From Allomuricauda sp. (lineage in GTDB: Bacteria; Bacteroidota; Bacteroidia; Flavobacteriales; Flavobacteriaceae): 64,000 nucleotides of DNA. The notes beneath the pieces were generated by a model. It did no database searches. It worked only from the letters and a program-made list of their open reading frames with translations, and was not told the origin of the DNA. Numbering within the stretch: the first letter of the stretch is position 1; the number at the start of each line of letters is the position of its first letter. Both the position numbers and the translations under genes were made by a program. Positions 43,802-53,325 of this stretch are shown piece after piece. The stretch lies in contig NZ_JANQLX010000015.1 in NCBI RefSeq assembly GCF_028280385.1, positions 62,001-126,000 on the forward strand. Reading direction: 5' to 3'.

Positions 43802-45903
43802 TTATTCAGTTTCAGGGATTCAATGGCTGCGAATGAAGCTTTGGTCGTGTTTACAATTTCATCGAATGGGATAATGGCATTTTCCCCTTTTTGATGCTGC
43901 CCAATCAACTCTTGAAACTGGTTAAAATGTCCTTTGTCTTGCTTGGAAGAAGAATTTTTCCCTGCTTTGAACCCATAAGACTTTAGCTTTCTCCAATTGT
44001 CCATAACCAAAGTGCGCTCCTGTGAATATACTTCAACACGCTCTTTGGAATAAGCTTTACTTCCATTTGCAAAATAATTGATCACCGCATTGGAACCGTT
44101 CTCATATCGCAATAGAATGCTAGCATTGTCTGTGTTTTCCTGTGGATTGGGTCCTAGAGCATTCATGCATACGGCAATGACCTTACTCCCCACGAAATAT
44201 GTGCATAAATCAATATAATGGCAAGCCTCGCCAATAATTCTGCCACCACCCAATTCCATATCGTGCACCCAAACATGGGAACTTATAAACCCAGCATTCA
44301 TAGTGGCCACAATATTCATTGGGGTATTATCGCTGCCCAAGGCTCTCTTCATTTTTTTGGCCAATGGGGCAAACCGTCGGTTAAACCCAACGTTTATTGA
44401 CACATTTTGTTTGTGGTATTCCGTCACTATTGCATCAAGTTCGGATTCGGTCAAAGCCAATGGTTTTTCAACAAAAACACTTTTGTTTGCCTGAATGGTC
44501 TCCAATACCATTGATGCGTGCATATTGTGCTTTGTTGTAATAAAAACCAAATCTACATCTTCGTCCTCCAAAATCTCCCTATAATCTGATGTTGAGTTTG
44601 CGATGGAATGGCGTTTTGCCATGATTGTGGAGGATAAACCCCCGGAACTGGCAATATATTTTATGTCTGCATTTATTTTTTTAAGGTTGGGTAAAATCGT
44701 CGAGCTGGTAAAGTTTCCAGCGCCTATAATTCCAATTACCCCTTTTTTTCCCTTAAAAGATTTATCTAGTATGCCAACAGTTCGGGCAGGGTCTTCGGTA
44801 TTACCATATTCCAAAATTGAAGCAATGGATTTGGAATTGCCCATATCCCCATAAATCTTTTGGAAATCTTGCAAAGTTATCCGTTCCGTTATTAGTGGTT
44901 TTACTTTTAATGTCCCTTTCGAAATTGAATTTAAGATCGCTTCAAAATTTCTTTTTTCTGTCCACCGAACATAGCCAATGGGGTAATCATTTCCTTTTTG
45001 CTCATATTCCTCATCATATCTTCCTGGACCATAGGAGCAGGATACCTGAAAGGATATTTCCTTTTCATAAAAATCCGCTCTGCTTATGTTTAAACCAATT
45101 ACCCCAACCAAGACGACCCGGCCCCTTTTCCTGCACATTTGAGCTGATTGCGAGATAATTTCATTGCTTTTGTTCGAGGCAGTAATAATTACTCCATCTG
45201 CACCAATTCCCTTTGTGTATGATTCTACAAATTTCACTTGGTCCGTGCCTTCACTGGGATTTATGGCCACAATACCTTTTTCATTGGCAATGCGCACTTT
45301 TTCCGGGTCAAAGTCGAACCCTACAACATTGCATCCATTGGCCAATAATAGTTCTGCCGTAACCAATCCTATTAGTCCCAATCCAACGACTATTATGGTT
45401 TCTCCAAAAGTTGGATCCAAAAGACGAATTCCCTGTAAACCTATAGCACCAATAACCGTAAACGTTGCTTCCTCATCTGTAACGTTTCCAGGGATTTTGG
45501 CCACCAAGTTTTTGGGAACATTCACAAATTCAGCATGGTTGCCATTTGATACCACTCGATCTCCAACTTTAAATTCGGTAACCCCTTTTCCTATGGCCAC
45601 AACTTCTCCAACGTTGCAATAACCCAACGGCAAAGGTTGATTTAGTTTGTTGAACACGGCATCCATCGTGGGTTTTAACCCATCTGTCTTCACTTTGTCC
45701 AAGACCATTTTCACCTTGTCTGGTTGCTGTCGAGCTTTAGAGATAAAGTTGGCCTTGCCAAATTCAACCAACATTTTTTCAGTTCCGAGAGAGACCAATG
45801 ATTTTGTGGTCTTGATTAGAACATGTCCTGATTTTGGCATTGGTACCGGTACTTCTTCCAAAATGGTTTCTCCATTTTTAAGATCTTGGACGATTTGTTT
45901 CAT
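43783..45903 (-). CDS. Bi-domain oxidoreductase (MDR-type + Gfo/Idh/MocA)
   Basis: 706 residues joining two enzymes: an N-terminal zinc-type alcohol dehydrogenase/MDR-like half (about 1-350, with GYCNVGEVVAIGKGVTEFKVGDRV and VVGLGLIGLVTAELL) and a C-terminal Gfo/Idh/MocA dehydrogenase half (about 375-700, with IGIIGAGNFTSS and SVFVEKPLAL). Such fusions occur in surface polysaccharide clusters together with heparinase II/III-like genes. Possible role in making or modifying a sugar acid; the reaction is unknown. Confidence 0.88.
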   Translation of the reverse strand: MKQIVQDLKNGETILEEVPVPMPKSGHVLIKTTKSLVSLGTEKMLVEFGKANFISKARQQPDKVKMVLDKVKTDGLKPTMDAVFNKLNQPLPLGYCNVGEVVAIGKGVTEFKVGDRVVSNGNHAEFVNVPKNLVAKIPGNVTDEEATFTVIGAIGLQGIRLLDPTFGETIIVVGLGLIGLVTAELLLANGCNVVGFDFDPEKVRIANEKGIVAINPSEGTDQVKFVESYTKGIGADGVIITASNKSNEIISQSAQMCRKRGRVVLVGVIGLNISRADFYEKEISFQVSCSYGPGRYDEEYEQKGNDYPIGYVRWTEKRNFEAILNSISKGTLKVKPLITERITLQDFQKIYGDMGNSKSIASILEYGNTEDPARTVGILDKSFKGKKGVIGIIGAGNFTSSTILPNLKKINADIKYIASSGGLSSTIMAKRHSIANSTSDYREILEDEDVDLVFITTKHNMHASMVLETIQANKSVFVEKPLALTESELDAIVTEYHKQNVSINVGFNRRFAPLAKKMKRALGSDNTPMNIVATMNAGFISSHVWVHDMELGGGRIIGEACHYIDLCTYFVGSKVIAVCMNALGPNPQENTDNASILLRYENGSNAVINYFANGSKAYSKERVEVYSQERTLVMDNWRKLKSYGFKAGKNSSSKQDKGHFNQFQELIGQHQKGENAIIPFDEIVNTTKASFAAIESLKLNKWIDIN

Positions 45904-46070
45904 GTAAGGGAATCTTATTCAAAAATTTGAGCCTAGTTTCTTAGGGAAAATATTAGGTGCTGGCCCACTTAGTAAAAGTACTGTTTTGTCACTTCAAGTA
46001 AAGAAGGTTTCTATACAACTTATCAATTACAGAGTTGCTTTAAATGAAATCCATTCTGGGCAACAAAAAT

Positions 46071-47444
46071 TCAATTGATATTTGAGACGACAGCTCTAAA
46101 TTTACCTGTCTGTGTTCTTTCTATTTCATTTAAATATTCAAATTGTATCTTCAAAGTCGGTGAAATCCATTTTTTCACATCCTTTTTCAACTGTTCTTCA
46201 TTTCGTTCCGTATAACCTTTCCTTCTTACAATCCTAAACACTATAGTGTCCTTTTTGATTTGCATTACTTGGCATTCCTTTATTTCTGTATGGCTTTTAA
46301 AGAGATAATCAAACCTCATAATTTTTGTTCCTTCAGGGGTAATCACAAAATCTTCGGATCGCCCCTCAATTGATAAAATGGACATAGAGCTCCTACCACA
46401 ACTACATTTACTTGTTGAAACAACCGCCGAATCTCCCACTTTATATCGTATAAATGGCATTCCGTAGTTGGCAAAACCAGTGGAAATTATATCTCCCATG
46501 AATATGTCTTCACTTAATTGAACTCTATTTTCAAATTCCATATGCCCAAATTCAAAATCCTCGTGAAATACATCTTCTTTACAACGAGAAGCATTGGCCA
46601 CACATTCACTAAAACCATATTGGTCAGTAACAATGCAATTAAACACTTCTTGAATTTTTTCCCTTTGATTCTGAAGTAATGCCTCGGCCCCAGTAAAAAC
46701 ATATTTGGGTGTATTCACCAGCTTTTTACCTGATTGTTCAATCAAAAGAGCTAAGCTATATATTATTGACGGGTACCCAGAAAAGAACACAAACTTTTTA
46801 TCCTCCAAAAAGGCAATTATAGAGCATATATTTTCTTGTTTTATATGTTGCATGCTTATAAGGTGTTGATTCATGGGTGCGTTATACCTCCAAAATGGAG
46901 GTTTTTTTTGCCCTATGGGAACTACAAGCTTTCCTGTGAAATTGCATGACCTATCATATAGCTCTATACCAAACCTTTTTCTAAATCTCATCCAGACAGC
47001 CCACTGAAATTGTACAGCTTCTCTAGTAAGATAAAAATCCAATGCTTTTCCAGTACTTCCACTAGTATGATACTTTTCAAGCTTTTTGGGATTATAACTT
47101 GTAGATATCATGTCTTTGTAGTTTAACCTAACATCTTCTTTCGTTAAAATCGGCAGCTTTACAATGTCATCTATGGTTCGAAAATCTGCAGGAGTAAGGC
47201 CTATGGATGTCATTCTTTTTCTATAAAACTTTGTGGTATTGAAACTATGTTCAATAAGTTTTCTAAACTGTTCATCCTTGTACTCTTTTATTTCGGATGC
47301 ACTTAACCACTGGCTTTCCAAAAGGGACGCTAGTTTTTTTTTGTAGTAATCATTGAATCTCTTTTGTTTTGCCCTATACCCATAAATTGAGCAAAATAAA
47401 TTTTGAACAAAAACAGGAGAATTCTCATATATCTTTTCTACCAA
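46071..47444 (-). CDS. CapK-like adenylate-forming ligase (phenylacetate-CoA ligase family)
   Basis: 457-residue member of the phenylacetate-CoA ligase/CapK group of ANL enzymes. The phosphate-binding loop YHTSGSTGKALDF, the motif DQYGFSECVAN, and the late IRYKVGDSAV segment are present; a zinc-type cysteine pair occurs in SKCSCGRSS. It activates a carboxylic acid as an acyl-adenylate. It follows CapA-1 by 16 nt. Its role in the locus is probably attachment of an acyl or amino-acid group to the polysaccharide; this is inference. Confidence 0.85.
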   Translation of the reverse strand: MVEKIYENSPVFVQNLFCSIYGYRAKQKRFNDYYKKKLASLLESQWLSASEIKEYKDEQFRKLIEHSFNTTKFYRKRMTSIGLTPADFRTIDDIVKLPILTKEDVRLNYKDMISTSYNPKKLEKYHTSGSTGKALDFYLTREAVQFQWAVWMRFRKRFGIELYDRSCNFTGKLVVPIGQKKPPFWRYNAPMNQHLISMQHIKQENICSIIAFLEDKKFVFFSGYPSIIYSLALLIEQSGKKLVNTPKYVFTGAEALLQNQREKIQEVFNCIVTDQYGFSECVANASRCKEDVFHEDFEFGHMEFENRVQLSEDIFMGDIISTGFANYGMPFIRYKVGDSAVVSTSKCSCGRSSMSILSIEGRSEDFVITPEGTKIMRFDYLFKSHTEIKECQVMQIKKDTIVFRIVRRKGYTERNEEQLKKDVKKWISPTLKIQFEYLNEIERTQTGKFRAVVSNIN

Positions 47445-47460
47445 ACCAAATTTCTTTGTT

Positions 47461-48492
47461 TTAGTTAAACCTTTTTAACCACAAAACTAAAGAATGCCTA
47501 AAATATTTGACCCATAAGGTTTTAAACATTTCCATAAAGGTTGAATCATTATACTTATAAATGGGCAACATTTTTTTCTTTTCCCTGTTCTTCTTAAACC
47601 ATTTCTGATAATCTAAACTTGAGTTTTTTGGAAAATCACTCAAGGATGAAACAGAAGATTTTTTATTCCAATTTACACTCTCCACATATTTTACCTGATC
47701 ATCCATTGTATACTTGAAAAAGTGAAGTTTATGTTTATTGTTAAAATCGTACTCAAAAGCCATTTGATCCCTGGAAAAATCAGGATAGGAGACTTTTCCG
47801 TTCATAAAACAATTTTGCTTGAACAACCAATTGCCCAAACTGTAAATTATTGGTTTCCCTTTATATTCCTCCACTCCTTGAACTCTATGAGGATGAGCAC
47901 CAATAACTGCATTTGCACCTGCATCCAAAGATTTAAATGCCAAGTCCCGATGCAAGGGCATTGGATATTTTTCCAACTCATAGTTCCAATGAACATAAAG
48001 GATAATATGCGATTGGGGAAACTCCTTTCTCAGCATTTTAACCTCCTTAAGCACAATTTGCTTTTTTAAAGGATTTACACCTGGCTTTTTTTTCTTGGCA
48101 GGTTCACATTGGATTGGAGACCAGCCATATGACAGAATAATCATATGCTCATTGCCCATCTTCAAGTGAAGCGGTTTGGATGCTTCTTCTAAATTGTTCC
48201 CTGCTCCTAAAAATCCGACCTCTAAATTACTAAGTCTTTGTATAGTCCCATTAATTTCTCCCACATCCATTATATGGTTATTGGCCAACGAGAAAGCAAA
48301 TTTCTGGGTGTTTGTTAAATATTTTATTGCATCATAATCATTGAAGACAATTGGGTTCTTAAGTTCAGCGCTGGAAGATTTCAACAAGGGACCCTCTAAA
48401 TTTCCAAACCATTGTTTTTCTTCGAGTTCTTTTGGAATTTTGGTTTTGATGGCATCTTTATAGGGCAATGCAATGTCTCCAACAAAAATCAT
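47461..48492 (-). CDS. CapA-family protein 1
   Basis: 343-residue CapA (poly-gamma-glutamate synthesis) family protein with a calcineurin-like metallophosphoesterase fold: FVGDIALP, WFGNLEGPLL, FSLANNHIMDVG, and GAHPHRVQGVEEYKGKPIIYSLGNWLF carry the metal-ligand pattern. No signal peptide, in contrast to Bacillus CapA. Immediately upstream of the CapK-like ligase. A second member lies at 54352. Confidence 0.85.
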   Translation of the reverse strand: MIFVGDIALPYKDAIKTKIPKELEEKQWFGNLEGPLLKSSSAELKNPIVFNDYDAIKYLTNTQKFAFSLANNHIMDVGEINGTIQRLSNLEVGFLGAGNNLEEASKPLHLKMGNEHMIILSYGWSPIQCEPAKKKKPGVNPLKKQIVLKEVKMLRKEFPQSHIILYVHWNYELEKYPMPLHRDLAFKSLDAGANAVIGAHPHRVQGVEEYKGKPIIYSLGNWLFKQNCFMNGKVSYPDFSRDQMAFEYDFNNKHKLHFFKYTMDDQVKYVESVNWNKKSSVSSLSDFPKNSSLDYQKWFKKNREKKKMLPIYKYNDSTFMEMFKTLWVKYFRHSLVLWLKRFN

Positions 48493-48556
48493 GACTTAGT
48501 ATTATATTAAAAACAATGGTATGTTTACATTTTTCAAACTCCCTTCAGTTTAAAGT

Positions 48557-49858
48557 TTAATCTACAACTGTACTTTGAAAATTGCTAATAAGGGTAGGTA
48601 TAACAGACAATATTAATGCTGTTGGGACAATACCTTCCTGTCTACTTAAAAATGATTCTGCAACACATGCCAATCCAAAAATGCAACCAACAACGAAAAC
48701 AAAACCATTGGACCTTTTGAAACCCCGCCAAATGGGAGAAAGTATGAACACACAAAAAATTAATACTCCCACAACTCCAAATCCTAGCCAACTATATAAA
48801 AATTGGCTATGGGGGCCATAATTTAAATGAGCTATTGATTTAAACCTATTTTGTTCATTTTGAGCTCTAAGAACATCTTTCACATCCCCCATTCCGTATC
48901 CTAGCCAAGGTTTTTTTTTGATTAGCTGAAAGGAGGATTTATATAGCATATATCGAGTCTCCGTACTCCCTGGCCTTAACTCTTTTGCAAACTTTTTTTC
49001 GCTATCATCCCCATTTGATAAAACATTTTCTATCTGATGAAGCATTGGTTCAAACCTATCCTTAACTACATTTTTAAGCGCAATTGAACTTACAATTAGA
49101 AGTGGAATGATAGCTAATAAATATCTTCTGTAACCAGTTCCTTTCCATGAAAGAAGAACCAATCCCGTCGCAACAAGAATTATCCAAGCCATTTTTGCCT
49201 GAATAAAAACAATCGATAATGAAAAGAAAAAAGCTATTATAATTGCCAACCATTTTGGGGTTTTCTTTATGGCCAAATTGAAGTTTTCAAAATAACAGCA
49301 TATATATGCCAAACATAAGATTAAGTAAATCGAAAAATAACTTCTATGGATTTCGACAACAATGAAGTGTTTACTAAGATATTCATAAACAGTTCCTATT
49401 CGGTTACCTTCAGGTTTTTCTCCTAAAATACAGTATTCACCAATAACAACAGTGGTATATAAAAAATTTAGGAAGCTTATAATCAGTATCAGGAAACAAC
49501 TTAAAACAAATATTTTAAAACATTCATGGACATGTTTTTTCTGAATGTTCAGGAATGGTAGTACTAATGGAAATATAACCAGCGATGATTTATGTTCTAT
49601 TTGAGACAGCGCATTTTCAGTATTGTCAGATATTAATAAGCCCAATAAATAAATCAGAAAAAAGAGCAAAATGGGAATATTGTCTGGTAAAAACTCTCTA
49701 AATCTAACCTTCCACTTATTCCAATTCCCAAAAAGAAGTGTTACTGCCACAAACAATAGTATCGATAAAACTACTAGTCTTCCTCCGATAGGAATCATAC
49801 AGAAGATAAGCGCCAAAGCAATAAAAGGTATTTTTTCAAAATTGAATTTTTCATGCAT
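48557..49858 (-). CDS. O-antigen ligase-family protein
   Basis: 433-residue polytopic membrane protein with about a dozen helices. The large periplasmic loop (about 265-365) includes RPGSTETRYMLYKSSFQLIKKKPWLGYGMGDV, and the LNYGPHSQFLYSWLGFGVVG segment with the conserved His is typical of the WaaL/Wzy O-antigen ligase fold. Either joins the polymer to its lipid carrier or polymerises repeat units; it cannot be decided from sequence, and the locus also has an EpsG-like polymerase. Confidence 0.85.
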   Translation of the reverse strand: MHEKFNFEKIPFIALALIFCMIPIGGRLVVLSILLFVAVTLLFGNWNKWKVRFREFLPDNIPILLFFLIYLLGLLISDNTENALSQIEHKSSLVIFPLVLPFLNIQKKHVHECFKIFVLSCFLILIISFLNFLYTTVVIGEYCILGEKPEGNRIGTVYEYLSKHFIVVEIHRSYFSIYLILCLAYICCYFENFNLAIKKTPKWLAIIIAFFFSLSIVFIQAKMAWIILVATGLVLLSWKGTGYRRYLLAIIPLLIVSSIALKNVVKDRFEPMLHQIENVLSNGDDSEKKFAKELRPGSTETRYMLYKSSFQLIKKKPWLGYGMGDVKDVLRAQNEQNRFKSIAHLNYGPHSQFLYSWLGFGVVGVLIFCVFILSPIWRGFKRSNGFVFVVGCIFGLACVAESFLSRQEGIVPTALILSVIPTLISNFQSTVVD

Positions 49859-49919
49859 ATTGCTGCTCTTTCAAATTATCTTCCATAAAAAAATGAAGCA
49901 TCCCTAACATACAGAAAAA

Positions 49920-51041
49920 CTATGAAGCAGCATGTACCTTTTCAATAATTTCAAGGTAAGCTATTGCCCTTGAAGTTGAAGTTTCAAACTTGTCCAATTG
50001 ATTTTCTCCTTTTGCCTGAAGTTCTTTATACAACAAAGGGGAATTAAGCAACCTTTTGATTGTTTTAATGATATCATTGGGGTTCATGGGGTCGAAGTAT
50101 AAAGCCGCATTGCCACATATGCTTTCTGCAAACGAGAGCTGAGATGTCAAGATAGGTAAACCCGAAATCATTGCTTCTGGATAAGATGCTGAAAAACATT
50201 CCAATAACGTTGGTAAAAACATTGCATCACATACCTCATATAAACAGGGGACTTCGTTTATTGGAGTGGGGCCTACATTAATAATTTGGTCATTATACCC
50301 TTCGAAGTGTTTTTCAAAATCCGATGGGTCAAGGGTTAAAACGAATACAGTGTCTGTGGAAAGAAGGTTTAAGTCAATAATCTGCTTTATAATGTCTAGA
50401 TTTTTATGCTGGTAGTAGGAACTAACGGTAAGCAGCTTAAATCGGTGATCATTCCTTATAAAACCAAACTTATCACAGTTCCGCGCATCATCAAAAACTT
50501 GATGATATGAATTGCTAACGGTAAAAACGTTACTTCTGTCCACACCAAGGAATCTGGAAAGTCGATTGGCTACATCTGTTGTTTCGGTGATGTAGTAATC
50601 CACATTGTTTTTGAACAAAAATTTATGCACTGTTTCCTTTATAAGGATGTCCATTTTTTTACCGAATTTTATTTTTCTGAAAAATGGGGACTCCTTATAT
50701 AAGTAATGAGGAATTGCATAACCGGCCACATGTAGCGTTTTTGGTTTCCAATAGGTGGGGCCAAAAACACTGAAAACGATATCAGGTTTTACTTCCAGCT
50801 CATGTTTGGCCAATTGTCTGGCCATTTTAAGCCCAAATGGTATTGAACTGGGTTGGACCATTAAGAAAGTGAATTGGTTTTTCGGGAAGTCAGAAATTCT
50901 TAGGGAGTTCAAAAAAGCTTTTTTGCCAACAACATAATAATCATGGTTATTGCCAAGTCGTGGCAATTCCTGGATAAATGATGTGGCAACTTGCAAAGCG
51001 CCTCCTTTGACTAAGTTTGAAACGTTAATGAGTATTCTCAT
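49920..51041 (-). CDS. Glycosyltransferase family 4
   Basis: 373 residues. GT-B fold with N-terminal MRILINVSNLVKGGALQVATSFI and donor-site segment ECFSASYPEAMISGLPILTSQLSFAESICGNAAL. Overlaps the next upstream glycosyltransferase gene by 17 nt. Donor and acceptor unknown. Confidence 0.85.
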   Translation of the reverse strand: MRILINVSNLVKGGALQVATSFIQELPRLGNNHDYYVVGKKAFLNSLRISDFPKNQFTFLMVQPSSIPFGLKMARQLAKHELEVKPDIVFSVFGPTYWKPKTLHVAGYAIPHYLYKESPFFRKIKFGKKMDILIKETVHKFLFKNNVDYYITETTDVANRLSRFLGVDRSNVFTVSNSYHQVFDDARNCDKFGFIRNDHRFKLLTVSSYYQHKNLDIIKQIIDLNLLSTDTVFVLTLDPSDFEKHFEGYNDQIINVGPTPINEVPCLYEVCDAMFLPTLLECFSASYPEAMISGLPILTSQLSFAESICGNAALYFDPMNPNDIIKTIKRLLNSPLLYKELQAKGENQLDKFETSTSRAIAYLEIIEKVHAAS

Positions 51042-52116
51042 GCAAAAGAAAGTCTAAGTACTTGGCAGCTATTTGGGGAACTGTTTGTTGCTTTCCAATC
51101 AGGGAAGATTCTGCTTCAAACCCTGCTCTTATGTTGGGGGAATTCATAAGTTGTTTTAATTTTTTTTCGAATTGATCCTCATCATTAAGTTCCACCAAAT
51201 AACCATTTTTTCCGTCCTCTATCAATTCTTTCGGGCCAGTATCACAATCATAGCTGATTGAGGCAAGAGGAAAGGCCATGGCTTCCAGCAAAGCATTAGG
51301 ATACCCCTCAAAGATTGATGTCATGGCAAAAATACTGCTCTTTGACATGAATGCGCCTACATCTTGGCGAACTCCATGTAATTTAACACGATCTTCCAAG
51401 CCTAAATGCCCAATTTCCTCTTCCAATGACTTTCTCATTGTCCCTTCACCCAAAATATGGAGTTCCCAATCCATCATGTTTATTCTTCCAAAAATCCTTA
51501 TTAAAGCCATTTGGTTTTTTTGTTCCTCAAGTCTTCCTATGTTCAAAATTATATTTTGTTTCGAGTCAATGTTTTGATCAATCTTCTCAAATGTGCGAAT
51601 TGGATTGGGTATGACCTTAATCCTTAAATTCCTCATTTGTTTGGAAAGAAAGTTTTTGGACGTTTGTGTTTGTACTATTATTCCATATGCCCTAGGATAT
51701 AACTTGTTTCTTAACCACATGATGTAATTTTTCCTTTTTATAAAAGGGCTGTTACGGTCAGAAACAAATATCTTTTTGCCCAAAAACATACTTGCCAATA
51801 GTACAAATGAATTATATCCTTCTCCAAAACTCAAAACGGCATCCGCTTTGCTTCTTTTTATTTTTTTTCTTAAAAAAGCAAACAATCTAATTGCATACCA
51901 TAGTTTGGAAACCACTTTTTTTCTATACGTAAAGTTTGGCATTACAACGCTGGCAGTATTTGGGTGAACGGGATAAAACGGAATATGTTTTGTCAGGAAA
52001 ACAATTTCAATATCATGCCCTTGTTCGCTCCATATATTTCCTAATTCGTTCATTACCCTTTCCATACCTCCACTCTTATATGTTGGGATTACCAACATTA
52101 TTCTGCTCTTTTTCAT
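51025..52116 (-). CDS. Glycosyltransferase family 4
   Basis: 363 residues, GT4. N-terminal IMLVIPTYKSGGMERVMNELGNIW and C-terminal IFEGYPNALLEAMAFPLASISYDCDTGPKELI with the E-x7-E pattern. It starts 3 nt after the EpsG gene and ends within the following glycosyltransferase gene. One of three or more transferases assembling the repeat unit. Confidence 0.88.
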   Translation of the reverse strand: MKKSRIMLVIPTYKSGGMERVMNELGNIWSEQGHDIEIVFLTKHIPFYPVHPNTASVVMPNFTYRKKVVSKLWYAIRLFAFLRKKIKRSKADAVLSFGEGYNSFVLLASMFLGKKIFVSDRNSPFIKRKNYIMWLRNKLYPRAYGIIVQTQTSKNFLSKQMRNLRIKVIPNPIRTFEKIDQNIDSKQNIILNIGRLEEQKNQMALIRIFGRINMMDWELHILGEGTMRKSLEEEIGHLGLEDRVKLHGVRQDVGAFMSKSSIFAMTSIFEGYPNALLEAMAFPLASISYDCDTGPKELIEDGKNGYLVELNDEDQFEKKLKQLMNSPNIRAGFEAESSLIGKQQTVPQIAAKYLDFLLHENTH

Positions 52117-52119
52117 ATA

Positions 52120-53325
52120 TCAATATCTTTCACTAAGTGGGGCATCTTCTGTAAAAATGCTATACGTAAACAATGTATTCATATCAAAAAGGCTATTGAA
52201 AAGAACATCTTTAAGAATATAAATTATGGTAAAATTATAAAGCAAAAAGACCAAAAAGAACAATTGCAAAAAAAGTTTGTTTTTATGTCTGCGGAAGCAC
52301 TCATAAATTATGAGGAATATCAACACTGGCCTTGCCACATATCCAATTCTCGTAAAAATGTCAGGAGCAGCAGAAAAAACATTCATAATAAATAGAAGAA
52401 CATAAACCAGATTTCTAAGAATCGATTTCCGTTTATAGGTTATCAACAAATAAACATATGCAAAATAGGTCCATAATATTTTGATATAATAAAGAACAAC
52501 AGCGCTTTTGGATTCCAGCATTGCTTCCTCAATAATATCCAATCCCGTAAGGTAGCCGATAGCCTTTTCTTGAATATTTCCCTTAAGGGGAAGTATGGCA
52601 ATAGCTGTTAAGAGAAATTCCTTCGGAATAAAAACAAACCCTAGCGAACAAATAAAGAGTATCAGACATACTGCATCTTGTTTTTTTATTCTGTTGAAAA
52701 CCAGATATACAGGAACAAACAGAATAGAAGAAAAATGTATGAAACATGCTATTATCAAATATGGATATCCCTTTCTTCCTTTTTCAAAAAATGCATTAAA
52801 GAATGCTAGGAAAACAAAGGAAAATGCCATGTAATTCCGGAGGCCCATCAACAACAATTTCCACTGAAATGAAAATATCAGCATTAACAATCCAACAGAA
52901 AACAGGTTAACCGAAGACTGTTTAAAAAACCTATAAAAAACAAGAAAGAAATTATTCAGGGTCAAAAAAACCACAAAGCTTGCAAATAGGCGTGCCGACA
53001 ACCCCATTTTTGCGAACATGTACATTATCCAATAGAACAGGAAATCCGGTCTGGTCTTTAGGTAATTCAGGAAGCTTTTGATTGACATATCTCCCATTTC
53101 CTCGAAAAGGGCATAATGTCTTGCAAGGTCATCAATTGTTTTGGGAATCAACTGATACTCTATAAGTGCAACAAAAATTGTGAAAAGTATGAGTGCTGTC
53201 CGTTGTTTTTTGATTATTCCAAAAACAATTCCTGGCAGCGCAAGAAAAGGACTTAAAAGAAATGCCATTCCACTGGCAAGTGTATCTACATCAATTTTTT
53301 TTTGAATCCTCAATTTCATGATCAT
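52120..53325 (-). CDS. EpsG-family polysaccharide polymerase-like membrane protein
   Basis: 401 residues with about ten membrane helices and an early DDLARHYALFEEMGDM loop, the pattern of EpsG-like proteins thought to polymerise exopolysaccharide repeat units. The start at 53325 is set by an ATGA overlap with the ATP-grasp gene stop; further upstream codons lie in that gene. A close in-frame ATG follows 6 nt later. Confidence 0.8.
   Translation of the reverse strand: MIMKLRIQKKIDVDTLASGMAFLLSPFLALPGIVFGIIKKQRTALILFTIFVALIEYQLIPKTIDDLARHYALFEEMGDMSIKSFLNYLKTRPDFLFYWIMYMFAKMGLSARLFASFVVFLTLNNFFLVFYRFFKQSSVNLFSVGLLMLIFSFQWKLLLMGLRNYMAFSFVFLAFFNAFFEKGRKGYPYLIIACFIHFSSILFVPVYLVFNRIKKQDAVCLILFICSLGFVFIPKEFLLTAIAILPLKGNIQEKAIGYLTGLDIIEEAMLESKSAVVLYYIKILWTYFAYVYLLITYKRKSILRNLVYVLLFIMNVFSAAPDIFTRIGYVARPVLIFLIIYECFRRHKNKLFLQLFFLVFLLYNFTIIYILKDVLFNSLFDMNTLFTYSIFTEDAPLSERY

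Noticed and set aside
46071..47444. Reading the CapK-like gene as phenylacetate catabolism together with the PaaE-like reductase at 19014
   Set aside because: The gene is embedded in the polysaccharide locus 27 kb away and no other paa gene is present.
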